Source of the DNA: Anaerolineaceae bacterium UBA5224
GTDB lineage: Bacteria; Chloroflexota; Anaerolineae; Anaerolineales; Anaerolineaceae
DNA: 17,053 bases
Assembly: GCA_002409365.1 (NCBI GenBank)
Contig: DHUW01000071.1
Span: 47,843 to 64,895, forward strand
Direction of reading: 5' to 3'
Made by a program: the position numbers and the translations under genes
Part shown: positions 1 to 7,700 of the stretch, piece after piece
Layout: each line of letters starts with the position of its first letter
Position numbering within the stretch: position 1 is the stretch's first letter
The notes under the pieces: generated by a model
Databases searched by the model: none
Told to the model about the DNA's origin: nothing
Seen by the model: the letters and a program-made list of their open reading frames with translations, nothing else

Positions 1-1
1 G

Positions 2-925
2 TCAGCGACTCCAGTAAACCCGGACCCGGAAATACTTCCTGAAGATGTTGGCGAAGCACCTGTTGAGGTCACGCCGGCAGGACTGCTCCCAACAGAAGAA
101 GCACCACTTCATTCAACCGAACCTGCAGGTGGTGCTCAGGAAACCGGCAACTGTGGTCGATCTGATACGATTAACCTCCTGCTCCTGGGCATTGATAAGC
201 ATGCCCAGGCGGATGGGATTCGCCTTATTAGAGTTGACTTCAAAAACGCTACTGTAAAAATGACCTCAATTCCCCGCGATTTTTACGTTCCGATCGTGGG
301 CTTTGAGCAATTTGGAATCGATTATGGTCGCATCAATGCCACTTTTGGCTATGGCGAATATTTCTTTGGTCCTGGTAACGGAGCTGATTCAATTGCCCAA
401 AACGTTACATACAACTACGGCGTAGACTTTGATGACCAGTTCGTACTCTATTACGATGAAATTGGTAAATATATCGATGCTATCGGTGGAATCACAGTGA
501 CCACAGAAAAGCGAGCTCAGGATTATTGGTATAACTTCCCGCCAGGCACCTACGAGATGGACGGCGAGACAGCGGTCATTTTTATGCGGATCCGCGCGTT
601 TGATACAGACATTCAACGCATCAACCGACAAACCCTGGTGATGGAAGCGATTCTCCATAAGGTGCGCGAGGGCATCTCTCCGAAAATGATCTACGAAGTT
701 CTGACTACTTTACTGAAGGATAAAACCACCCAGACCAACCTGGGTTTGAGTGATATGTACAGTTTCTATTGTCTCTCCAGGATCATTGATATCTCAGACA
801 TTCAGGTTTCTCCCATTCCTGATACGATGTTTCACCCTTATACGACCGAAACCGGCGCGCAAGTGTTGATTCCCCATGCAGAAGTGGTCGAATTTGTGCA
901 GGATTCTCTCGACTTGCTTAATTGA
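2..925 (+). CDS. LytR-CpsA-Psr (LCP) family protein, 5' end missing
   Basis: LCP proteins are extracytoplasmic phosphotransferases that move glycans from an undecaprenyl-linked carrier to peptidoglycan or another envelope acceptor. The reading frame is open from the left edge, so the start codon, and presumably an N-terminal membrane anchor, lie outside the window. About 50 residues of Pro/Glu/Thr-rich linker come first, then the LCP core: LLLLGID, an ADGIRLIRVDF strand, and IPRD (R92, D93 of the visible part). A perfect copy of the family signature RxRxxxxDxxRxxRQ lies at residues 196-210. Cys51 just before the core and Cys257 near the end match a Cys pair in the next gene. The usual R-S-D triplet reads Q-A-D here, which suggests a diverged subfamily. 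The first ATG in the frame (260) is internal to the domain and is not the true start. The acceptor and glycan are not shown by the sequence. Confidence 0.9.
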   Translation, partial: SATPVNPDPEILPEDVGEAPVEVTPAGLLPTEEAPLHSTEPAGGAQETGNCGRSDTINLLLLGIDKHAQADGIRLIRVDFKNATVKMTSIPRDFYVPIVGFEQFGIDYGRINATFGYGEYFFGPGNGADSIAQNVTYNYGVDFDDQFVLYYDEIGKYIDAIGGITVTTEKRAQDYWYNFPPGTYEMDGETAVIFMRIRAFDTDIQRINRQTLVMEAILHKVREGISPKMIYEVLTTLLKDKTTQTNLGLSDMYSFYCLSRIIDISDIQVSPIPDTMFHPYTTETGAQVLIPHAEVVEFVQDSLDLLN

Positions 926-955
926 GCAAGGTCAAAAATTGCATCCCTTGACACG

Positions 956-964
956 TGGTAGAAT
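956..964 (+). promoter_or_regulatory. possible extended -10 promoter for the second LCP gene
   Basis: TGGTAGAAT fits an extended -10 element (TGn followed by TAGAAT, five of six consensus bases). A perfect TTGACA lies at 948-953, but it is only 5 bases from this -10 and has no good -10 at 16-18 bases (best is TAGTAG at 972). If the extended -10 is used, transcription would begin near 971 and the hairpin at 984-1003 would lie in the leader. Prediction by eye only. Confidence 0.3.
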
Positions 965-983
965 CAACATTTAGTAGAAACTT

Positions 984-1003
984 GGCTGCCGAATAAGGCA
1001 GCC
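984..1003 (+). terminator. hairpin between the two LCP genes (terminator or leader hairpin)
   Basis: GGCTGCC and GGCAGCC form a perfect 7-bp GC-rich stem with the 6-base loop GAATAA, followed by only three T residues. It could be a weak terminator for the first LCP gene or a leader structure of the second. It ends 10 bases before the Shine-Dalgarno sequence at 1014-1019. Confidence 0.4.
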
Positions 1004-1024
1004 TTTAATGCGCGAAGGAAAAAA

Positions 1025-2149
1025 ATGAGCGATACACAACCCTTGCAGACAGGTCCAAACGGGATGGATAATAATCCTAAACGGAAAAAGAATACCAGAT
1101 GGCAGATCATTGGCCTGGTAGCTTTAGGACTGATCTTAATACTGGTCTCAGTTTGGTTTACCTGGCTGAAACCTTTTTTACAAAAACCGATTTCGGACCC
1201 CTTAAATCTGCCCAGTATCTCGACAGAGACTTTACCAACATCCACAGAAGTTATCGAAGAAGCGACTTTGACCCCAACTGTACCTGAAGCAACGGCAACA
1301 GCCACACCTGCCCCTGTTTGTGGTGACAATGCTGAATGGACCTTTTTATTAGTCGGTATCGACTATCGCGGTGATGACTATCTGTACGGCCTGGCGGATG
1401 TGATCCGCCTTGCCAGGGTTGACTTTACTACGATGACAGTCAATATGGTCGCCTTACCCCGTGATATGGTCGTCAACGCACCTGACGGACTCTTTAAAGA
1501 AGAAAATCCGATCAAAATCAACCAGGGTTACTTGTTGGGTTCACCAGGTTGGACAGGTTCAAATGATTCAGGTAGTGGTGCCAATGCTTTGGCTCGGGTC
1601 ATTCAGCATAATTTTAATGTCACCCCTGACCATTACGCGGTTGTGAACTTCAATGCAGTACGTAACTTTATTGACGGCATTGGTGGCGTTGAGGTTACAT
1701 TACCGCAGGAAGTCTACGACCCCGACCCCAGCCTTGGCTATTTCCCCTCCGGAACACAAACCCTGGATGGCGAGCGTGCTTTGGATCTGATGCGCATCCG
1801 TACGAATTATAATGATGCCTTCCGCGTCGGGAACCAGTCCATCATCATGAAGGCTGTGATCAAAAAGTTCCTTCTGCCAGAAAATATCGTCAAATTCCCC
1901 GATCTGGTCTCCAACTTCTACCAGACGTTCCTGACCGATTTATCCATTGAACAGATAACCTCTCTGGGTGTATGCTTCCTGCAGAATTTTAAGCTGGAAA
2001 ACTACCACTCGATCCAAGTTCCGGAAGAAATGCTTTTGCAGGACTTTGAGTTTATCCCCTCAAACTTCGGCTCCAGTTTCGTCTATCGCTGGGATCAGAC
2101 CGTTGTCGACTGGATCCACCAAAACCTGATTTATCAGCAGCCAGAGTAG
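1025..2149 (+). CDS. LytR-CpsA-Psr (LCP) family glycan transferase, membrane anchored
   Basis: This is the second LCP paralogue, with the expected phosphotransferase role on the outer face of the membrane. The 374-residue product starts at an ATG preceded by GAAGGA at 1014-1019. Order: short charged cytoplasmic tail, one membrane segment (about 27-47), a Thr/Pro/Glu-rich linker (about 55-97), then the LCP domain. Visible motifs are LLVGID, an ADVIRLARVDF strand, LPRD (R146, D147), KINQGY, and the arginine signature at 257-271. In that signature the last Arg is replaced: it reads RxRxxxxDxxRxxNQ. Cys99 and Cys317 sit where the upstream paralogue also has Cys, so a disulfide closing the domain is possible. 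It follows the other LCP gene after a 99-base gap with its own possible promoter and hairpin. The LCP assignment is firm; the substrate is unknown, and the Arg-to-Asn change could alter specificity or activity. Confidence 0.92.
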   Translation: MSDTQPLQTGPNGMDNNPKRKKNTRWQIIGLVALGLILILVSVWFTWLKPFLQKPISDPLNLPSISTETLPTSTEVIEEATLTPTVPEATATATPAPVCGDNAEWTFLLVGIDYRGDDYLYGLADVIRLARVDFTTMTVNMVALPRDMVVNAPDGLFKEENPIKINQGYLLGSPGWTGSNDSGSGANALARVIQHNFNVTPDHYAVVNFNAVRNFIDGIGGVEVTLPQEVYDPDPSLGYFPSGTQTLDGERALDLMRIRTNYNDAFRVGNQSIIMKAVIKKFLLPENIVKFPDLVSNFYQTFLTDLSIEQITSLGVCFLQNFKLENYHSIQVPEEMLLQDFEFIPSNFGSSFVYRWDQTVVDWIHQNLIYQQPE

Positions 2150-2196
2150 TGCCTCTCTAATTTTCTGAAACATTCTTCGTAAAACTGAATAAACTA

Positions 2197-2226
2197 AACA
2201 TAGCACCTCTTGTGAGGTGCTATGTT
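2197..2226 (+). terminator. 13-bp perfect hairpin after the LCP genes
   Basis: AACATAGCACCTC (2197-2209) and GAGGTGCTATGTT (2214-2226) form a perfect 13-bp stem with loop TTGT. No T-tract follows, so it is not a classical intrinsic terminator, but its position between the LCP genes and the export operon suggests transcription termination or 3'-end protection. The rest of the 118-base gap holds only the possible -10 at 2256. Confidence 0.6.
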
Positions 2227-2255
2227 AGCAACAGTAATTAACCGGTTTTTCTTTC

Positions 2256-2261
2256 TAAAAT
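2256..2261 (+). promoter_or_regulatory. possible -10 element for the export operon
   Basis: TAAAAT matches five of six bases of the -10 consensus and ends 6 bases before the ATG at 2268, so transcription could begin at or next to that ATG. That would make a leaderless message, which agrees with the absence of a Shine-Dalgarno sequence. There is no convincing -35 at 16-18 bases. Speculative. Confidence 0.25.
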
Positions 2262-2267
2262 TTACTT

Positions 2268-3146
2268 ATGAAATCTGATTCGAATACATCCTCTAGCCTT
2301 ACAACGGAAGAAGATTGGGACCTGATCATTACTCCCCGCAAGAAATGGTGGGATTTGCAACTTCGCGATGTCTGGCACTATCGCGACCTGATTGCTCTCT
2401 TTGTTCGACGTGACTTTGTCTCACGTTACAAACAGACCATCCTGGGTCCGGTCTGGTTCCTCATCCAGCCTTTACTTACTTCGTTGGTTTTCACGGTAAT
2501 TTTCGGCAACATAGCCCAGTTGCCTACCGATGGGCTTCCACAGATGCTCTTTTATATGTCCGGTACTATCCTCTGGAACTATTTCTCCAGCTGTTTGACC
2601 AATACCTCCACTACCTTCACAGCTAATGCCCACTTGTTTGGTAAGGTTTACTTCCCGCGACTGGTGATGCCCATATCCGTTGTCATTTCAAACCTGATCA
2701 CCTTCGGAATCCAATTTGCCTTTTTCCTTGCATACACACTCTACTTTTACCTGCGTGGCGCTGAGGTGGGACTGACCATCTGGGCGCTCGCCTTGCCGTT
2801 GCTCTTGCTGCTGATGGCTGGATTGGGGCTTGGCTTTGGCATTATCATCTCTTCCATGACTACAAAATATCGCGATCTGCAATACCTGGTCAGTTTTGGC
2901 GTTGGTTTGTGGATGTATGCTACACCTGTAATTTACCCGGTGTCCAGCATTCCCGAGAAATGGCGTTGGGTGGCGGACGTGAACCCGGTCACCCCTATCA
3001 TCGAAACCTTCAGAATGGGTTTCCTCGGTGCAGGCGATGCTTCCTGGGCGCGCTTGGCTTATAGTGCCATTTTTATGCTGATCGTACTGCTTATTGGAAT
3101 CGTGATTTTCAACCGGGTAGAGAAGACTTTCATTGATACAGTGTAA
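2268..3146 (+). CDS. wzm: ABC-2 type polysaccharide export permease (Wzm/TagG type)
   Basis: Membrane subunit of an ABC exporter that carries a finished, lipid-linked polysaccharide across the cytoplasmic membrane. The 292-residue product has the family layout: a cytoplasmic N-terminus with an amphipathic stretch (WWDLQLRDVWHYRDLI), the conserved segment RRDFVSRYKQTILGPVWFLIQP, then about six hydrophobic segments. The late YATPVIYPVSSIP and NPVTPIIETFR segments are also typical of the Wzm/TagG/RfbA group. The length is near the usual 260-290. Its partner ATPase is probably the Wzt gene at 6435, separated by three genes, which is less usual than direct adjacency. No Shine-Dalgarno sequence is visible. 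The family call is firm; the symbol is by role, since homopolymer, teichoic acid and heteropolysaccharide exporters look alike here. Confidence 0.93.
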   Translation: MKSDSNTSSSLTTEEDWDLIITPRKKWWDLQLRDVWHYRDLIALFVRRDFVSRYKQTILGPVWFLIQPLLTSLVFTVIFGNIAQLPTDGLPQMLFYMSGTILWNYFSSCLTNTSTTFTANAHLFGKVYFPRLVMPISVVISNLITFGIQFAFFLAYTLYFYLRGAEVGLTIWALALPLLLLLMAGLGLGFGIIISSMTTKYRDLQYLVSFGVGLWMYATPVIYPVSSIPEKWRWVADVNPVTPIIETFRMGFLGAGDASWARLAYSAIFMLIVLLIGIVIFNRVEKTFIDTV

Positions 3147-3164
3147 GCTCCGCCTGTTTCCATT

Positions 3165-3971
3165 ATGAAAAAAACCGCGGGAATTCTCATACTGCTCACA
3201 ATCATCCTGGGGTTTATTGCCTACCCTACGATTAATAACAATCTGTGGTCGGTAGCATCTATCAAAGGTTCCCAAGGTATCTCGTCAACAAACGAGCTAA
3301 TAACTACATTGCCCGCGAGCCACCCACATGCCAGGCTTTTGCAGGCTCGAGCCGCGATGTCTGAGCAAGATTACCCACAAGCTCTCCAATTGATCGAACC
3401 TCTCGTGCCTACAACAGATCCTGTCATTCTGCAGACCTACGCAGAATTATTGTTCTCCCTGGAACGCTATACCGATGCCCTGGAAATCTGGCACAGTCTG
3501 GGTATGCACAATAAAATTGAACATGCCGCGAGAGTGTTTAACAAACTCGGTCTGCTGGATTATGAAATTCTTGCCTGGGAAAAGGCTTATGATATCCGCC
3601 CCGATATATTTTGGAGTTTGCTCTTATACACTCAAATGAGGAAGGCGAACCAATTAAGAGATACGGGGCAGATTTCGGAATCGATTCCTTTATACGAGGC
3701 GATCATTCAGAAATTTCCTACATCTGAAACCCCACTTGCTGAACTGGCCTGGGCATACTTACTACAGGGTGAGACAAAACTTGCGGTCAGTACTCTTGAA
3801 AAAGCAATACCCATCTCTTCATCAAACTATCAATTCTATATGCGCGCCGGTGATATTTATGAGCAGTGTGGTTTATTTGATCATGCTCTGGCTGCCTACC
3901 AAAAAGCGCGCCAAATATTTCCAGATGCCATGGACGCAACTAAAGCTATAGACAGATTACAGAATCCCTGA
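3165..3971 (+). CDS. membrane-anchored tetratricopeptide repeat protein
   Basis: A probable scaffold or regulatory partner of the next gene product. The 268-residue protein begins with KK and a hydrophobic segment (about 4-22) that looks like an uncleaved anchor or signal peptide, so the rest should face outside. TPR-like helix pairs are visible at about 56-82, 86-112, 154-187, 190-219 and 224-254, with typical small and aromatic positions (for example DHALAAYQKARQIFP). It follows the permease after 18 bases. Its stop overlaps the next start by one base (TGATG at 3969-3973), so it is probably co-translated with the Wzy_C protein. Some Wzy_C proteins carry TPRs fused at the C-terminus, and this pair may be a split version. 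No catalytic motif is seen; the function beyond protein contact is unknown. Confidence 0.8.
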   Translation: MKKTAGILILLTIILGFIAYPTINNNLWSVASIKGSQGISSTNELITTLPASHPHARLLQARAAMSEQDYPQALQLIEPLVPTTDPVILQTYAELLFSLERYTDALEIWHSLGMHNKIEHAARVFNKLGLLDYEILAWEKAYDIRPDIFWSLLLYTQMRKANQLRDTGQISESIPLYEAIIQKFPTSETPLAELAWAYLLQGETKLAVSTLEKAIPISSSNYQFYMRAGDIYEQCGLFDHALAAYQKARQIFPDAMDATKAIDRLQNP

Positions 3972-5569
3972 TGACACAGAGAAATGCCGACCAGGAAACT
4001 TTATATACTCCCTCAACAGTCACTTTGTTGCCTGTAAAAACAGCTCGCGAAAAGTTGGCATCATACTCACTTCTCGCAATTTTTATATTTACATCAACGC
4101 TCTATGCTCTGCTGATCCTACGCAATGACCTCCCGTTGATCGCTCTGGTTTTGCTTGCTGTTCTTTGGGTTATTCATATGGTTTCATATCGCTGGTCTAT
4201 CGAACCTACACCGCTCAATATGCCAATTCTCGGATTGCTCCTGTTATTGCCGATCAATTTCATTATCTCTGCGGATCCGTCATCGACATTGATCCGTATC
4301 TATCACCTTTTTCTGAGCTTTTCGTTGTTCTTTACCATTATACGTCTGGTGAAATTCAGAAAACACCTGCCTACATTGATACTATCTATAATCATCTTGT
4401 CAATTGGTGCCGGTCTACTAGGCTTACTTGCCACCGACTGGTCAAGTGGTTTGCTCGGATTCCTTTCTCCTTTTTACGAAAAACTTCCTCGGCTCAACTC
4501 AATCATACCTGGCGCAAGCATCAACAAGAATACGATGGGCGGGGCACTGGCTTTTTTTCCACCTTTGTTGTTAAGCCTAATCTGGGATGGATCTGCCTTC
4601 AAGAAAATGATTGCAAAATATCCAGTTATTGCCAGGTTTCCAGAATGGCTTTACAAACTCATGGTCCTATTGGCACTTTTGTTGGTGCTTGCAATAATTT
4701 TTCTGACTCAGTCGCGAGGAGCCTGGCTTGGCACGGCGGCAGGGTTTTTCCTCTTCCTGGTATGGAAAGATAAACGCTTTCTGCTGGCGATCCCGCTTGG
4801 GGTATTGGCCTTGTTCATAGTTCTAAAACAGACTGACATCGGCGGACTACCCGAACTCTTCACCTTATTGGATCGAGGGCAGGATGCCAGCTTACAGAGT
4901 CGTTTGGATATTTGGCAAAGGATCATTAGCATGGTCCGCGATTTTCCAGTCACCGGTTTGGGTTTGGATGCGCTCAACCCGGTGTACCAGGCTTTCTTCA
5001 ATCCTTTTTTATTCAACGAACCACCTGCCATGCTCTACCATGCCCATAACACTTTTCTTTCAGTGACGATCGAGATGGGCATACCTGCCCTGATTTTGTA
5101 CGTCTCATTATTGAGCGCATTTGGAGCAATGGCTTGGCGCACCTGGAAACATGCCCGCACCGTTAACCGCGTCTTGATCATGGGATTGGTCTGCGGGATG
5201 ATCGCGTACCAGGTTTTCGGTCTGATGGACGCCTACCCGCTTGGGAAGAACCTGGGCATTACTATGTGGATTTATTTCGGGGTGATGACTGCCTTATATG
5301 TGCATCGCGCCCAGATGGTTCGCTCTTTTCCCCAGCCCCAGGCTCAAATGGAACCTCCACTAGTTAAAAAGCAGCTACAACAAAATCTGATTGGTCTGTC
5401 AGTATGGTTGGTCCTCGCGCTCCTCGCATTGGGTCTGATTAGATTGGATGTTTATCTGAGTCTTCTCATCGCGATTGCATCCGGCGTTTTGATAGGAGTT
5501 GTGTCAGTAAAAAATCCTTTGCGGTCAATTGCCAGCAATCCAATACAACAAATAGGTACTCAACCATGA
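3971..5569 (+). CDS. O-antigen ligase/polymerase family protein (Wzy_C)
   Basis: A polytopic membrane protein of 532 residues with roughly 12 or more hydrophobic segments. Members join lipid-linked glycans to an acceptor (WaaL, PglL and TuaE-like ligases) or to each other (Wzy polymerases). The Wzy_C region is recognisable: TQSRGAWLG (246-254), then an outer loop with SRLDIW (310-315), GLGLDAL (329-335) and HAHN (357-360), followed by FLSVTIEMG. The Arg and His residues in these motifs are the ones expected to handle the pyrophosphate-linked donor. The C-terminus (about 473-512) adds further membrane segments. The start overlaps the TPR gene by one base, and the stop overlaps the FkbM gene by four (ATGA). 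Ligase and polymerase cannot be told apart by sequence. In a lineage without LPS, a ligase would act on a non-LPS acceptor. Confidence 0.88.
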   Translation: MTQRNADQETLYTPSTVTLLPVKTAREKLASYSLLAIFIFTSTLYALLILRNDLPLIALVLLAVLWVIHMVSYRWSIEPTPLNMPILGLLLLLPINFIISADPSSTLIRIYHLFLSFSLFFTIIRLVKFRKHLPTLILSIIILSIGAGLLGLLATDWSSGLLGFLSPFYEKLPRLNSIIPGASINKNTMGGALAFFPPLLLSLIWDGSAFKKMIAKYPVIARFPEWLYKLMVLLALLLVLAIIFLTQSRGAWLGTAAGFFLFLVWKDKRFLLAIPLGVLALFIVLKQTDIGGLPELFTLLDRGQDASLQSRLDIWQRIISMVRDFPVTGLGLDALNPVYQAFFNPFLFNEPPAMLYHAHNTFLSVTIEMGIPALILYVSLLSAFGAMAWRTWKHARTVNRVLIMGLVCGMIAYQVFGLMDAYPLGKNLGITMWIYFGVMTALYVHRAQMVRSFPQPQAQMEPPLVKKQLQQNLIGLSVWLVLALLALGLIRLDVYLSLLIAIASGVLIGVVSVKNPLRSIASNPIQQIGTQP

Positions 5570-6366
5570 CTTATTATAAGAATCCCATTACAAGATTTTT
5601 TTTACGTAAAAATTTTTTTCGTCGGGTAAAGATGCGTCTCGATGGATACAAGCGGCTTATTACCAAGGACGCTCTCGATGATATTACCTTCCTGGAAAAG
5701 GATCACGAGGTAAAAACGGTTTTTGATGTGGGTGCAAACGTTGGTTTCGTTACTTACCAATTTCAAAAGCGATTTCCAAAAGCCGAGGTTTATGCCTTCG
5801 AACCGAATCCTTATATTTTCGAAAAATTGAAAGACAGTTACACTAATGAAACTAAGGTCCACGTCCTGATGATGGGGGTTGGGGATGTCTCAGGAGAACA
5901 AGAGTTTAACATTAACACCAACTCCGGTACTAGTTCATTCTTAGAAGCAAGTGATTACCACAAAACCCACCAGGCTAAGAGGCTCAAAGAAAAAAAGCTG
6001 ACCCAGGTCGTGACTCTCGATGATTTTTGCCAGGAAGAAGGCATCCAGCATATTGATATTCTGAAAATGGATATCGAGGGTTATGAATTAAACGCATTGC
6101 GAGGTGCACATAACCTACTAACCAAGCAAACTATTGACGTCATTTATACCGAGGTCAATCTGGTACCATCATATAATGGGCAGCCATTGTTTCATGACAT
6201 AACAAAATTCCTACAAGGGAAGGAATATTATCTTTATAACCTTGATTCCTTTATTGGACAGGAAACAAAGATCAGGCAAGCAATCATCGGAAATGCCACC
6301 TTTCTTTCGGCCAAATTCAGGAAGTATTTAGAAATACAATTCGGAAAAGAAAACTGCGGATGGTAA
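5566..6366 (+). CDS. FkbM family SAM-dependent methyltransferase
   Basis: Probably O-methylates a sugar of the polysaccharide. The 266-residue product has a basic, aromatic N-terminus, then a Rossmann methyltransferase fold: VFDVGANVG at 52-60 (SAM motif I), the acidic strand end AFEPNP at 77-82, a glycine-rich GVGDVSG turn at 104-110, and the FkbM signature LKMDIEGYELNALRGA at 166-181. These fit the FkbM family, found in both antibiotic and surface-glycan clusters. The ATG overlaps the stop of the Wzy_C gene (ATGA at 5566-5569). Composition begins to turn AT-rich here compared with upstream genes. The 68 bases after it are AT-rich and hold only a 6-bp inverted repeat. The methylated position and sugar are unknown. 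Confidence 0.88.
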   Translation: MTYYKNPITRFFLRKNFFRRVKMRLDGYKRLITKDALDDITFLEKDHEVKTVFDVGANVGFVTYQFQKRFPKAEVYAFEPNPYIFEKLKDSYTNETKVHVLMMGVGDVSGEQEFNINTNSGTSSFLEASDYHKTHQAKRLKEKKLTQVVTLDDFCQEEGIQHIDILKMDIEGYELNALRGAHNLLTKQTIDVIYTEVNLVPSYNGQPLFHDITKFLQGKEYYLYNLDSFIGQETKIRQAIIGNATFLSAKFRKYLEIQFGKENCGW

Positions 6367-6434
6367 GTCCAGTGAACAAGATCTTTTTTTAGGCATTATC
6401 TCCTTATTTCCTTTATAGTTAAGAACTATTACTA

Positions 6435-7700
6435 ATGACTAAACCTGTAATCTCCGTTGAACACTTAACCAAACAATATGACCTGGGCGTGATTGGCACG
6501 GGCACACTCCACCGCGACCTGAACCGCTGGTGGGCGAGAGTCCGAAAACAGCCCGACCCCTACACCCGCATCGGTCAGAAAGATGCTTTTGCCCGCATTG
6601 GGGAGAGCATCCTCGCGTTGGACGACGTCTCGTTCACGGTGCAGCAGGGCGAAGCGCTGGGCATTATCGGGCGCAACGGTGCCGGCAAGAGCACGCTGCT
6701 TAAGATCCTCTCGCGCGTCACTGCCCCCACCAGCGGGGTGGTCAAGGTGAGAGGGCGCATAGGCAGCCTGCTGGAGGTGGGCACCGGCTTCCACCCCGAA
6801 CTGACCGGCAGGGAGAACGTCTACCTGAACGGTGCCATTTTAGGGATGAGGAAAGAGGAAGTCACTCGCAAGTTTGATGAAATTGTGGATTTTTCCGGGG
6901 TGGAAAAATTCATCGATACTCCTGTTAAGCGCTATTCCAGCGGGATGTACGTGCGCCTGGCCTTTGCTGTGGCCGCCCACCTGGACCCCGAGATTCTGAT
7001 CGTGGATGAGGTTCTGGCGGTCGGTGATGCCGAGTTCCAGAAGAAGTGCCTGGGCAAGATGGGCGATGTGGCGGGCGAGGGTCGGACAGTGCTGTTTGTC
7101 AGCCATAATATGGCAGCAATACAACAACTTTGTAGACGAGGATTTTTACTTGAACAAGGTAAGGTTGTATCGGAGGGATTGGTAGAGGAAGTATTAACTG
7201 CATATTTATCCAAACGCACTCAAAACAATTCAAAATACATCGCAAACTATTATTCAGAAGAGAGACCAATCAGCTTTAAATTGATAGAAGGTGTTCCAGA
7301 CCATGAATATGGGTTTCTTTTCTTAAGTGATCTCATATTTCGAATAATTGTCGTAGCCAATCATAAAATTTCCAATTTAGATTTAGGAATTACAATAAAA
7401 GATTATTTAAATGCGCCAGTTTTTTCTGGGTTTACTGATATTTCTTTCAATATTAACTCAAAAGAGGAAAAAGAGATACTTCTAAAAATTGATGCACTTG
7501 GTCTAGTACCCGGTGAATATAAACTTGATATTTCTTTATCAACTGGCAGTTTGTTTTCAGGTCGTAAGACTCATGAATTGTTACAACCTGCATTGTACTT
7601 TTCTGTAATTAATGATCCATCCGAAAAAGAAGTTTTACAGAATTGGCAGAAAGGTTTTGGAAACATATTTAATGAACATATTAAGGCTGATTTGAAATGA
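6435..7700 (+). CDS. wzt: polysaccharide ABC exporter ATPase with C-terminal glycan-binding domain (Wzt type)
   Basis: ATP-hydrolysing subunit that drives Wzm-mediated export. In the 421-residue product the nucleotide-binding domain has an insertion after the first strand (about 14-58), common in polysaccharide exporters. It then has Walker A GRNGAGKST at 79-87, signature YSSGM at 167-171, Walker B ending D191-E192, and H-loop His224. Residues from about 260 on form a beta-rich extension like the Wzt C-terminal domain that in some O-antigen systems binds the modified non-reducing end of the chain. Base composition changes sharply inside the gene: sampled lines at 6481 and 6721 are 68-70% GC, 6961-7080 about 63%, 7081-7140 45%, and 7201-7440 only 27-30%. 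This suggests a chimera joined just after the H-loop. Its stop overlaps the next start (ATGA at 7697). The Wzm partner is at 2268. Confidence 0.93.
   Translation: MTKPVISVEHLTKQYDLGVIGTGTLHRDLNRWWARVRKQPDPYTRIGQKDAFARIGESILALDDVSFTVQQGEALGIIGRNGAGKSTLLKILSRVTAPTSGVVKVRGRIGSLLEVGTGFHPELTGRENVYLNGAILGMRKEEVTRKFDEIVDFSGVEKFIDTPVKRYSSGMYVRLAFAVAAHLDPEILIVDEVLAVGDAEFQKKCLGKMGDVAGEGRTVLFVSHNMAAIQQLCRRGFLLEQGKVVSEGLVEEVLTAYLSKRTQNNSKYIANYYSEERPISFKLIEGVPDHEYGFLFLSDLIFRIIVVANHKISNLDLGITIKDYLNAPVFSGFTDISFNINSKEEKEILLKIDALGLVPGEYKLDISLSTGSLFSGRKTHELLQPALYFSVINDPSEKEVLQNWQKGFGNIFNEHIKADLK

Noticed and set aside
45..257. Open frame beginning with ATG at 45
   Set aside because: It overlaps, in another frame, the linker and start of the first LCP domain, which reads through from position 2 with clear family motifs.
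2688..3275. Antisense open frame of 195 codons over the permease
   Set aside because: The translation is rich in Gln, His and Arg with no hydrophobic core, typical of the reverse complement of a membrane-protein gene.
6415..6429. Inverted repeat ATAGTT-AAG-AACTAT just before the wzt start
   Set aside because: Only 6 bp, AT-rich, in a very AT-rich gap; expected by chance and without a matching promoter layout.
6465..7219. Several long antisense open frames over the Wzt ATPase domain
   Set aside because: They are by-products of GC-rich coding sequence on the + strand, with no recognisable motifs or ribosome sites.
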